Part shown: piece after piece, positions 24,099 to 31,717 of the stretch
Position numbering within the stretch: position 1 is the first letter of the stretch
Layout of the letters: the number at the start of each line of letters is the position of its first letter
Assembly: GCA_965367015.1 (NCBI GenBank)
Contig: CBDUGY010000008.1
Location: forward strand, 1-48,464
From: CAXBES01 sp965367015
GTDB lineage: Bacteria > Bacteroidota > Bacteroidia > Flavobacteriales > Flavobacteriaceae
Length of the DNA stretch: 48,464 bases
Reading direction: 5' to 3'
Translations under genes and position numbers: made by a program
The notes under the pieces: model-generated
Told to the model about the DNA's origin: nothing
The model's database searches: none
Seen by the model: the letters and a program-made list of their open reading frames with translations, nothing else

Positions 24099-24614
24099 AT
24101 GAATACTAAACTATTTACACTTGCACTTTTAGAAATAATTTTTTCAATCGTAATCACCGTATTTGTGATATTTATATCTTATAAAATACTGAAACGGTTA
24201 TTTTTCAGAAAAGAAGACTTACACGGTCACAATCTGTCTTTTACGATATTTACTTCAGGAATAATACTCTCTATTGGAATTATTCTGAGTGAAATTTTAC
24301 CATCTATTACCAATGTAATTCGTATAAGCTCAAATCAGTCGGATACCGTTGATTTTGGAACGATCATTATGTATTCTTGCCTCTACCTATTAATTGGTTT
24401 TATCGCGTCTTTAGTAATTAATGCATCGGTTTTCTTTTTATTTTCGATTCTAACTAAAGGAGTAAACGAGTTTAAAGAAATACAGAAGAACAATCTGTCG
24501 GTGGCAATTCTTGTGGTGGCAATTCTCATTAGCATAACCCTTATCGCAAAAGAAAGTATCGCGCTTCTAATTAGTTCGATAATTCCATATCCGGAAGTAA
24601 CAAATTATTTGTAA
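24099..24614 (+). CDS. DUF350-family membrane protein
   Basis: The 171-residue protein has four hydrophobic helices. The second half, LLIGFIASLVINASVFFLFSILTKGVNEFKEIQKNNLSVAILVVAILISITLIAKESI, closely follows the DUF350 pattern (TkGi.E..eI..gN.avai...g..l.i). The start is ATG 24099; an upstream frame start at 24072 would overlap the previous gene. DUF350 proteins (YjfL type) recur in operons with amidoligases, polyamine enzymes and transglutaminase-like proteins, but their function is unknown. It follows the transglutaminase-like gene by 7 nt. Confidence 0.8.
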   Translation: MNTKLFTLALLEIIFSIVITVFVIFISYKILKRLFFRKEDLHGHNLSFTIFTSGIILSIGIILSEILPSITNVIRISSNQSDTVDFGTIIMYSCLYLLIGFIASLVINASVFFLFSILTKGVNEFKEIQKNNLSVAILVVAILISITLIAKESIALLISSIIPYPEVTNYL

Positions 24615-24655
24615 AAATGTTAGTTAACTTAAAGCAAAACGACCAAGACTGTACT

Positions 24656-25105
24656 ATGAAAAATATATTAATCGTAGCCGTGTTCTTTCTTACCTCCATA
24701 GGTTTTTCACAACAGCATGTAAACACTAAAAAGGGGTATGCCGCAGAAGGGTACGATGTTGTTGCCTATTTTTCGAATGAGGCAAAAAAAGGGGTGGAAG
24801 GTTTTAATACTTCCTTCAACGGAGTAAAATATAAATTTAGTTCTCAAAAAAACTTAGAAATCTTCAAGAAGGATCCGCAACAATATATTCCGCAGTACGG
24901 GGGTTACTGTGCCTATGCGGTCGCACAAAAAGGTGAAAAGGTGGGTGTGAACCCTAAAACATTTCAGGTGGTTGATGGTAAATTATATCTTTTCTACAAT
25001 AGCTGGGGTATAAATACTCTCGACAAATGGAATGATGAGAGTCCGGAGGCGCTGCAAAAACAAGCAGACGATAATTGGAAAAATATAGTGATGGAGGGAA
25101 ATTAA
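24656..25105 (+). CDS. Secreted YHS-domain protein
   Basis: The 149-residue product has a Sec signal peptide (MKNILIVAVFFLTSIGFSQQ). The YHS-type domain runs from GYAAEGYDVVAYF through GVKYKFSSQKNLEIFKKDPQQYIPQYGGYCAYAVAQ. The GYCAYAVA motif is the hallmark of the YHS (seleno)protein group; here a normal cysteine codon is present and no selenocysteine is involved. YHS domains often bind metals or occur with metal transport. Start at ATG 24656; the frame is open 39 nt further upstream without a signal-like sequence. It is probably the last gene of the LuxE-like cluster, 41 bp after DUF350. Confidence 0.85.
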   Translation: MKNILIVAVFFLTSIGFSQQHVNTKKGYAAEGYDVVAYFSNEAKKGVEGFNTSFNGVKYKFSSQKNLEIFKKDPQQYIPQYGGYCAYAVAQKGEKVGVNPKTFQVVDGKLYLFYNSWGINTLDKWNDESPEALQKQADDNWKNIVMEGN

Positions 25106-25140
25106 TTTCCCATTCATAATTAGGTTGGTTAGTTGGTATG

Positions 25141-25166
25141 TCCCCAAATCGATTAGGTTTGGGGAT
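25141..25166. terminator. Hairpin between convergent YHS-protein and tyrS genes
   Basis: TCCCCAAA (25141-25148) pairs with TTTGGGGA (25158-25165) around a 9-nt loop. T-tracts are short on both sides, so it may be a weak bidirectional terminator. Confidence 0.6.
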
Positions 25167-25170
25167 TTAC

Positions 25171-26463
25171 TTATATAACCTTTATGATGAAATAATTCTT
25201 TTTACCACGTTGCAACAATACAAACTGACCATTAATCAGGTCATCTTTTGTCACAACAAAGGCATCGTTTACTTTCTCTTTATTTACTGAAATTGAGTTT
25301 TCTTTAAGTGCCCGACGCGCTTCCCCATTCGATTTTAAAAAAGCCGTTTTTTCAGCGAGTGCACCAATTATATCCAGTCCGTTGTTCAATTCAGATTCTG
25401 CTATTTCGGCCTGTGGTACACCTTCAAATACATCTAAGAAAGTCTGTTCGTCCAGCGTTTTAAGATCTTCAGAAGTTGACTTACCGAATAATATTTCTGA
25501 AGCTTTCACAACTTTCTCATAGGCTTCTTCGCTATGAACCGTAGTGGTAACTTCTTGTGCTAAGCGTTTTTGTAGAATGCGCACGTGTGGAGCTTCTTTA
25601 TGTTCAGCAACCAGATTATTTATACTTGTTTTATCTAAAAATGTGAATATCTTAATATATTTTTCAGCATCCTCATCACTGGTATTTAGCCAATATTGAT
25701 AAAATTTATACGGAGAAGTTCGTTTTGCATCCAACCAAACATTCCCACCTTCACTTTTTCCAAACTTACTGCCGTCACTTTTTGTGATTAAGGGGCAAGT
25801 TAACGCATAGCCTTTTCCTCCACCAATTCTGCGAATTAATTCGGTACCGGTAGTAATATTTCCCCACTGGTCACTTCCACCCATTTGTAAGGTGCAGCCA
25901 TAATTTTGAAATAAATGTAAAAAATCATAACCCTGCACTAGTTGGTAGGTAAATTCAGTAAAGGACATCCCATCGGCACCTTCACCCGTCAACCTACTTT
26001 TTACTGAATCCTTCGCCATCATATAATTGACGGTGATATGTTTTCCTACATCACGAATAAAATCGAGAAAAGAGAATTCTTTCATCCAGTCGTAATTATT
26101 CACCATTACAGCTTCATTCTTAGCGCCTGATGAAAAATCTAAAAATTGTGATAACTGGTTATGAACACATTCTTGATTATGCCTAAGGGTTTCTTCATCT
26201 AACAAATTTCGTTCGCTGGATTTCCCCGAAGGATCACCAATCATTCCGGTTGCGCCTCCAACCAAAGCAAAAGGTTTATGACCGCAACGCTGGTAAAACG
26301 ACAATAGCATGATAGGTACTAAATTCCCAATGTGTAATGAATCTGCCGTAGGATCGAAGCCAATATAGGCGGAACGCATTTCTTCCATTAGATGTTCCTC
26401 GGTATCGGGCATTACATCGTGCACCATTCCTCGCCATTGCAGTTCTTCAACAAAATTTTTCAT
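25171..26463 (-). CDS. tyrS: Tyrosyl-tRNA synthetase
   Basis: The 430-residue class I synthetase has the HIGH-type motif DSLHIGNLVPIM (about 37-48), the tyrosine-binding segments TGMIGDPSGKSSER and GGSDQWGNI, the KMSKS-type motif SKFGKSEGG, and a C-terminal S4-like RNA-binding region. It attaches tyrosine to tRNA-Tyr. Length fits bacterial TyrRS. It is monocistronic between convergent and divergent neighbours. The upstream TACCTTTA on the minus strand is close to a -7 box. Confidence 0.97.
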   Translation of the reverse strand: MKNFVEELQWRGMVHDVMPDTEEHLMEEMRSAYIGFDPTADSLHIGNLVPIMLLSFYQRCGHKPFALVGGATGMIGDPSGKSSERNLLDEETLRHNQECVHNQLSQFLDFSSGAKNEAVMVNNYDWMKEFSFLDFIRDVGKHITVNYMMAKDSVKSRLTGEGADGMSFTEFTYQLVQGYDFLHLFQNYGCTLQMGGSDQWGNITTGTELIRRIGGGKGYALTCPLITKSDGSKFGKSEGGNVWLDAKRTSPYKFYQYWLNTSDEDAEKYIKIFTFLDKTSINNLVAEHKEAPHVRILQKRLAQEVTTTVHSEEAYEKVVKASEILFGKSTSEDLKTLDEQTFLDVFEGVPQAEIAESELNNGLDIIGALAEKTAFLKSNGEARRALKENSISVNKEKVNDAFVVTKDDLINGQFVLLQRGKKNYFIIKVI

Positions 26464-26531
26464 GCTAATTTTTAATTTTGCGTAAAGGTATGCAGTTGGT
26501 TTAGAAAATGAAAGCGTAATAGAAAAAAGAG

Positions 26532-26539
26532 TATTTTTG
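26532..26539 (+). promoter_or_regulatory. -7 box immediately before the epimerase gene
   Basis: TATTTTTG matches TAnnTTTG but ends only 4 nt before the ATG (26544). If used, transcription would start at or just after the start codon, so the message could be nearly leaderless. Chance occurrence is possible. Confidence 0.35.
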
Positions 26540-26543
26540 ACTT

Positions 26544-27551
26544 ATGATATTAGTCACCGGCGGAACAGGTCTTGTAGGTTCACATTTGTTATATTTTCTT
26601 CTGAAAGAGAATGACACCGTTCGGGCTATTCATCGAAAATCGAGCAATATCAATTCGGTCAAGAAAGTGTTTTCTTATTACACTGAAACTTCCGAAGAAC
26701 TGTTTAAAAGAATTGACTGGGTTGAAGCAGATATTATCGATGTCCCTGCACTCACTGAAGCATTTAAAGGTATCACTCATGTGTATCATGCTGCTGCATA
26801 TATCAGTTTTAACCCAAAACACTACCGAAAACTCAAAAAAGCCAACATTGAAGGAACGGCTAATGTTGTAAATCTATCTCTTTTGCATAAGGTTAAAAAA
26901 CTGTGTTATGTTAGTTCTATTGCAACACTCGGTAAAACGGATGACGGAACACTCATTACAGAGGAAACACATTGGATTCCCGAGGAGAACAACAATGTGT
27001 ATAGCATTACTAAATACGGGGCCGAAATGGAAGTATGGCGAGGTACACAAGAGGGCCTTGATGCTGTAATTGTAAATCCCGGAGTGATCTTTGGTTCTGG
27101 TTACTGGAATTCGGGGAGTGGGGTAATTGTAAAAATGGCCGATAAGCAAATACCTTTTTATACTTCGGGTGGAGTGGGGATGGTAGATGTACAGGATGTA
27201 GTTTCAATTATGATCCAATTAATGAAATGTAATATTGTGAATCAAAAATATATACTAGTTGGGAAAAATATATATCACCGAGAATTACTATCAGAATTAG
27301 CCGTTTTACTTCATAAAAAACCGCCGCGAAAATCTATCGCCAAATGGAAATTAGTCGTATTCAGTAATCTCGATTGGTTTTTCAACAAGATTTTCAGAAC
27401 AAAAAGAAAACTTTTAAGACCGACTGTAGACTCTTTATATAAAACATCCTTTTACGATGCATCTAAAATTACGACCGATCTAAATTTTCAATTTACCCAT
27501 TATCGTGAGACCTTAAGACGTGTCGCTGAAAATTATTCTAAAGATTCCTGA
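26544..27551 (+). CDS. NAD(P)-dependent epimerase/dehydratase (extended SDR)
   Basis: The 335-residue product is an extended short-chain dehydrogenase. It has the Rossmann motif VTGGTGLVGSHLLYFLL (4-20), a conserved YHAAAYISF, and the catalytic Tyr-x3-Lys in VYSITKYGAEMEVW (about residues 152-165). The closest families are dihydroflavonol-4-reductase-like and sugar-nucleotide epimerases; the substrate is unknown. Its last 19 bp overlap the convergent DUF4296 gene. Confidence 0.87.
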   Translation: MILVTGGTGLVGSHLLYFLLKENDTVRAIHRKSSNINSVKKVFSYYTETSEELFKRIDWVEADIIDVPALTEAFKGITHVYHAAAYISFNPKHYRKLKKANIEGTANVVNLSLLHKVKKLCYVSSIATLGKTDDGTLITEETHWIPEENNNVYSITKYGAEMEVWRGTQEGLDAVIVNPGVIFGSGYWNSGSGVIVKMADKQIPFYTSGGVGMVDVQDVVSIMIQLMKCNIVNQKYILVGKNIYHRELLSELAVLLHKKPPRKSIAKWKLVVFSNLDWFFNKIFRTKRKLLRPTVDSLYKTSFYDASKITTDLNFQFTHYRETLRRVAENYSKDS

Positions 27552-28042
27552 GTATCGTTTAATTCTATTGGGTCGATAAGCTGCCGTGGTTTATTGAGAA
27601 AGATATTGGATGTATCCTTTTCAATCGCATCGATACTATCAAGATTTAGCCCTTTTATACTGTCCTGCCGACGCTTTTCTGCGCGTTTTTCTTCAATCAC
27701 CTTGTAAACACTATCGGTACGATTTTTAATTGCATTTAGTTTTTCTTCCACCTTTACAAACAGAGAGTTGTAGGTGTTCAAATCGGCAGTGTAATATTCG
27801 TTACTTTTAGCAAATTGCAAACTGTCTATTTTAAACTTTTTTAGAATAAAGGAATCCAGTTTCAGTTGCTTTTTTCTTATTTCCTTTATATCATAACTTC
27901 GTGCAGCATTTATCAAATAAGTCTCAGTGAGGATGTCCACCATCTGATCTTTTGGTATAAGATTTTCTGGTTTTTCGGGACGTTTCACATCCTGACATCC
28001 AAAAATCAATACAGAAAGTACGATACAGAGAAGGTATTTCAT
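27533..28042 (-). CDS. DUF4296-family lipoprotein
   Basis: The 169-residue product has a lipoprotein signal (YLLCIVLSVLIFGC-QD; Cys16). The DUF4296 start pattern is IPKDQMVDILTETYLINAA, followed by a long charged helix with EKRAEKRRQDSIKG. DUF4296 proteins are restricted to Bacteroidota and their function is unknown. It is coupled to pyrC upstream (TAATG overlap) and forms the last gene of the Dpm1-like/pyrC operon. Confidence 0.85.
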   Translation of the reverse strand: MKYLLCIVLSVLIFGCQDVKRPEKPENLIPKDQMVDILTETYLINAARSYDIKEIRKKQLKLDSFILKKFKIDSLQFAKSNEYYTADLNTYNSLFVKVEEKLNAIKNRTDSVYKVIEEKRAEKRRQDSIKGLNLDSIDAIEKDTSNIFLNKPRQLIDPIELNDTQESLE

Positions 28043-29382
28043 TAGCGGTTAAAAGTTAGACGTTCGGGCATACTTCTATTGGGGTATTTGCCATTTTCAT
28101 AAACCAGAATACCATTGACGAAAGTATGTGTAACTCTCGACTTGAAAGTTGTTCCTTCAAAAGGAGACCAGCCACATTTATAAGCGATATTCTCTTTATT
28201 AACAGTCCAGGGAGCTAATGGATTTACCAATACCAGATCTGCTTTGAATCCTTTTTTTACAAAGCCTCTGTCTTTTATCTGAAATAAAATTGCCGGGTTG
28301 TGAGCAGTTTTCTCCACCAATTTTTCAACTGTAATATATCCTTTGTGATGCATTTCAAACAAAGCTTCAATCGCGTGTTGTACAAGCGGACCCCCGGAAG
28401 GTGCTTTGGTGTAAATATTGTTTTTTTCTTCAAGCGTATGAGGTGCGTGATCGGTGGCTATCACATCTATTCTATCATCATTTAGTGCTTTCCAGAGTCC
28501 GTCCTTATCTTTTTGCGTTTTAACAGCAGGATTCCATTTTATCTTAGTTCCTTTAGCGGCGTAATCTGCATCAGTGAACCAAAGGTGGTGGATACAAACT
28601 TCGGCGGTGATTTTTTTTTCTGAAAGCGGTTTTTTATTGCTAAAGAGATGCGTCTCCTTTTCAGTTGAAAGATGAAAAACATGAAGTCTGGCTCCGGTTT
28701 TTTTTGCAAGTTCTATCGCCTTCGACGATGAAATATAACAAGCTTCTTCACTTCTGATGATAGGATGCTTTTCTATGGGAATATCCTCACCATATTCGGC
28801 CAGATGCGCTTGCATATTTTTTTTAATCGTTGCTTCATCTTCACAGTGAGCCGAAATAAGAAGTTTTGTTTTACTAAAGATGTTCTCCAGAACATTAGGG
28901 TCATCCACCAGCATATTTCCGGTAGAAGAGCCGAGAAATAGCTTTAAGCCTGCTACTTTTGATTCATCCACTTTAAGAATTTCATCCAGGTTGTCGTTGG
29001 TTCCACCAAACATAAAAGAGTAATTTGCCCAAGACGAATTCTTAGCAATATCAAACTTTTCTTCTAGCAGTTCGATAGTAGTAGCTTGAGGTACAGTATT
29101 AGGCATTTCTATAAAACTTGTAATACCTCCCGCTACGGCAGCTTTAGATTCAGTTTCAATAGTCGCTTTATGCGTAAGTCCCGGTTCTCTAAAATGTACC
29201 TGATCGTCTATCATCCCTGGAATCAGGTAACATCCATCGGCATCAATCACTGTAGTTTCCGAAGATTTCACACTTATACTTTCAGAAACCTCTGCAATAA
29301 GGTCATTTTCTATACGCACATCCCCTTTAAAGGATTTACCTTCATTGACAATAGTTGCATTTTTAATTAAAATTGTTTTCAT
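28042..29382 (-). CDS. pyrC: Dihydroorotase
   Basis: The 446-residue amidohydrolase fits class I dihydroorotase: MIDDQVHFREPGLTHK (58-73), GGITSFIEMPNT, LKLFLGSSTGNMLVD, SAHCEDE, LHVFHLST and IDVIATDHAPHT. It would close the ring of carbamoyl-aspartate in pyrimidine synthesis. The metal motif normally H-x-H reads Q-V-H here: Gln61 replaces the first histidine. I believe this is usual in Bacteroidota homologues, but it means the metal site differs from that of E. coli PyrC. It overlaps the glycosyltransferase gene at its start and DUF4296 at its end by one or a few bases. Confidence 0.9.
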   Translation of the reverse strand: MKTILIKNATIVNEGKSFKGDVRIENDLIAEVSESISVKSSETTVIDADGCYLIPGMIDDQVHFREPGLTHKATIETESKAAVAGGITSFIEMPNTVPQATTIELLEEKFDIAKNSSWANYSFMFGGTNDNLDEILKVDESKVAGLKLFLGSSTGNMLVDDPNVLENIFSKTKLLISAHCEDEATIKKNMQAHLAEYGEDIPIEKHPIIRSEEACYISSSKAIELAKKTGARLHVFHLSTEKETHLFSNKKPLSEKKITAEVCIHHLWFTDADYAAKGTKIKWNPAVKTQKDKDGLWKALNDDRIDVIATDHAPHTLEEKNNIYTKAPSGGPLVQHAIEALFEMHHKGYITVEKLVEKTAHNPAILFQIKDRGFVKKGFKADLVLVNPLAPWTVNKENIAYKCGWSPFEGTTFKSRVTHTFVNGILVYENGKYPNRSMPERLTFNR

Positions 29383-30113
29383 TAAATATCAAGACGATTA
29401 AATATACTTTTTAATTTCATAGCCAATACTCCAAAGATTGCTTCGGAAATAATTCCGTTGCTCATTTTAGATTCTCCTTTGGTGCGGTCTGTAAAGACCA
29501 CTGGAACTTCTTTAATTTTAAATTTACTGAGATAGGTTTTAAATTTCATTTCAATTTGAAACGCATAACCCACAAACTTAATTTTATCGAGATTTATTTT
29601 CTCTAATACAGCTCTTCTATAACAAATAAAACCGGCTGTGGTATCGTAAATATTCATACCCGTTATTAAACGTACATACTTCGACGCCAGCCATGACATT
29701 AGAACTCTGCTCATAGGCCAGTTTACAACGTTTACACCAGTGACATAACGTGACCCGATAGCCATATCATTTCCTTCACGATCACATGCATTATAGAGCC
29801 GGATAAGGTCATTTGGATTATGTGAGAAATCGGCATCCATCTCAAAAATATATTTATAATCCCTTTGTAGTGCCCATTTAAAGCCAGCAATATAAGCTGT
29901 CCCCAAACCCAATTTACCTTTGCGTTCAAGCAAAAACAAACGTTCACTATAGTCCTCCATAAGTCGTTTAACTACTTCTGCCGTTCCATCGGGGGAATTA
30001 TCATCAACGATCAAAACATCAAAGCTTCTTTGCAGCGAAAAGATATTCTGCAATAAGCGTTCAATATTATCTATTTCGTTATAAGTGGGTACCACCACCA
30101 GGGCATTCGTCAT
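29382..30113 (-). CDS. Polyprenol monophosphomannose synthase-like glycosyltransferase (GT2)
   Basis: The 243-residue GT2 enzyme has VVPTYNEIDNIERLL (7-21), VDDNSPDGTAEVV, the metal-binding EMDADFSHNP (about 92-101), FKWALQRDYKY and the late DRTKGESKMS. There is no membrane domain, as in the bacterial Dpm1/Ppm1 catalytic type. It would move mannose or a similar sugar from a nucleotide sugar to polyprenyl phosphate. It is the first gene of an operon with pyrC and DUF4296; a TACATTTG -7 box lies just upstream. Confidence 0.88.
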   Translation of the reverse strand: MTNALVVVPTYNEIDNIERLLQNIFSLQRSFDVLIVDDNSPDGTAEVVKRLMEDYSERLFLLERKGKLGLGTAYIAGFKWALQRDYKYIFEMDADFSHNPNDLIRLYNACDREGNDMAIGSRYVTGVNVVNWPMSRVLMSWLASKYVRLITGMNIYDTTAGFICYRRAVLEKINLDKIKFVGYAFQIEMKFKTYLSKFKIKEVPVVFTDRTKGESKMSNGIISEAIFGVLAMKLKSIFNRLDI

Positions 30114-30129
30114 ACTCCTCTTTTTTGAG

Positions 30130-30137
30130 CAAATGTA
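30130..30137 (-). promoter_or_regulatory. -7 box of the Dpm1-like/pyrC operon
   Basis: TACATTTG on the minus strand matches TAnnTTTG, 17 bp upstream of the ATG. No clear -33 TTG. Confidence 0.5.
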
Positions 30138-30205
30138 CCGTTTTTTGCCTAATTAATTGTGAAGGAAAATCTAATTCAAGTACTTTCAAGCGTTTTATTT
30201 TACAG

Positions 30206-30213
30206 TACCTTTG
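30206..30213 (+). promoter_or_regulatory. -7 box of the DUF4271-hemD unit
   Basis: TACCTTTG exact match to TAnnTTTG, 15 nt before the GTG start. Confidence 0.6.
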
Positions 30214-30227
30214 CGTAAACTTTTTTA

Positions 30228-30881
30228 GTGCAACAATTAGAACGATATACAGATTCTATGGATTGGGTGACTCTTTGCCTAATGTCCTGTCTTATACTTT
30301 TTACACTAGCGAAGTTCTTATATCCAAAACGGTTTCAAGAATTTATTCTACTTTTTTTTACAAACAAATATTTTCTGGTGCATGGCAAGAATGAAGACAT
30401 TAAACACCCGTTTAATATAATTTTATTTATAACGCAGATCATTTCAGTATCTCTCTTTGTTTTTTTATTCCTGAAAATTTCCAGTCCGAAGACAGTTGAG
30501 AGTAACCCATGGCTATTCGTTCAAATATGTACAGGTTATATTGTATTTGTCTTGGTTAAATTTTCTTTCGAAAAAATTATTGGGGAGGTTTTTTCAATTG
30601 GCACTATTGTTAATAATTACTTGTACCAAAAATTGAGTTATCGAAATCTATTAGGCATACTTTTTTTTATTGGTAATTTATTTTTTTTCTATGTTGCCGA
30701 ACCCTCATTAAACATGCTCATTGCTACCATAGTGGCAATGTTAGCGTTAAATGCTATTGCACTGTTTTACAGTTATAAAACGAGCGGAAATTTAATTTTA
30801 GGTAATTTCTTCTATTTTATTTTGTATCTTTGCGCACTTGAAATTTCACCCTATATTATTCTTTATAAGGTACTGATATAG
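30228..30881 (+). CDS. DUF4271-family membrane protein
   Basis: The 217-residue protein has about five to six hydrophobic helices (for example VTLCLMSCLILFTLAKFLYP, ILFITQIISVSLFVFLFL, LLGILFFIGNLFFFYVAE). It matches the DUF4271 family, which in Bacteroidota commonly stands directly upstream of the uroporphyrinogen-III synthase gene, as here. GTG 30228 is used as start; an ATG at 30258 is possible. Function is unknown. A TATCTTTG box near its end may give hemD an extra promoter. Confidence 0.82.
   Translation: MQQLERYTDSMDWVTLCLMSCLILFTLAKFLYPKRFQEFILLFFTNKYFLVHGKNEDIKHPFNIILFITQIISVSLFVFLFLKISSPKTVESNPWLFVQICTGYIVFVLVKFSFEKIIGEVFSIGTIVNNYLYQKLSYRNLLGILFFIGNLFFFYVAEPSLNMLIATIVAMLALNAIALFYSYKTSGNLILGNFFYFILYLCALEISPYIILYKVLI
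30825..30832 (+). promoter_or_regulatory. Internal -7 box before hemD
   Basis: TATCTTTG, an exact consensus match, lies inside the end of the DUF4271 gene, 66 nt before the hemD ATG. It would allow hemD to be transcribed separately. Confidence 0.45.
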
Positions 30882-30898
30882 TGTTAATTAATTTGCCC

Positions 30899-31648
30899 AT
30901 GAAAGTGAAAACTATTTTGGTTTCCCAACCAGAGCCTAAAGTCGAGAACTCTCCCTATTTTGATTTAATAGAAAAGCAAAAGGTAAAAATCGACTTTGTT
31001 CCTTTTATTCATGTTGAAGGAGTTTCGGGCAAGGATGTTCGCTCCCAAAAGGTTGATTTAACTCAGTATACAGCAATTATTTTGAATAGCAGAAATTCTG
31101 TTGACCACTTTTTTAGAATTTCTGAGGAATTACGTTTTAAGGTTCCGGATTCTATGAAATATTTTTGTCAGAGTGAGGCGGTAGCCTATTATCTTCAGAA
31201 ATATGTAGTGTATCGCAAGAGAAAGATTTATGTTGGGAAAAGAACGTTTACCGAATTATCGCCCCTTATTAAAAAATACAAAAACGAAAAATTTTTACTT
31301 CCTTCTTCAGATAAATTGAAGCCTGAAATTCCAAATGTTTTAAATGAACTTAAAGTAGATTGGAAACAATGTATTTTCTATAAGACCGTGGTAAGTGATT
31401 TAAGTAATTTGCGAAATGTTTACTACGATATTCTGGTATTCTTTAGTCCGAGCGGTATCGAATCTTTATTCGAAAACTTTCCTGATTTTGAGCAAAAAGA
31501 CACCAGAATAGCCGTTTTCGGTAATACCACTGTTAAAGCAGCCAACGAAAAAGGATTACGTGTAGACATTCAGGCACCCACGCCGGAGACACCTTCTATG
31601 ACTATGGCCTTAGAAAAATACATCAAAGAAGTAAATCATAAAAAATAG
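30899..31648 (+). CDS. hemD: Uroporphyrinogen-III synthase
   Basis: The 249-residue product begins MKVKTILVSQPEPKVENSPYF, the usual start of Bacteroidota HemD. It has the two-domain HemD layout, with ILNSRNSVDHFF, the late YDILVFFSPSGIESLFENF and RIAVFGNTTVKAANEKG. These form the segments that close around hydroxymethylbilane. The start is ATG 30899, not the GTG at 30881 that abuts the previous stop. It follows DUF4271 closely and ends before a strong bidirectional terminator shared with pckA. Confidence 0.92.
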   Translation: MKVKTILVSQPEPKVENSPYFDLIEKQKVKIDFVPFIHVEGVSGKDVRSQKVDLTQYTAIILNSRNSVDHFFRISEELRFKVPDSMKYFCQSEAVAYYLQKYVVYRKRKIYVGKRTFTELSPLIKKYKNEKFLLPSSDKLKPEIPNVLNELKVDWKQCIFYKTVVSDLSNLRNVYYDILVFFSPSGIESLFENFPDFEQKDTRIAVFGNTTVKAANEKGLRVDIQAPTPETPSMTMALEKYIKEVNHKK

Positions 31649-31670
31649 TTTTGCTCTTAGAAGAAACTAA

Positions 31671-31698
31671 AAAAGGCTCGCTATTCGCGGGCCTTTTC
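31671..31698. terminator. Bidirectional terminator between hemD and pckA
   Basis: AAAAGGC (31671-31677) pairs with GCCTTTT (31691-31697); the inner TCGC/GCGG extends the stem (one wobble) around a TATTC loop. A-tracts on one side and T-tracts on the other suit both convergent genes. Confidence 0.88.
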
Positions 31699-31717
31699 TA
31701 GTTTTATGAAGCACTAA

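Noticed and set aside
24656..25105. Selenoprotein of the YHS type
   Set aside because: The motif reads GYCAYAVA with an ordinary Cys codon and there is no in-frame TGA.
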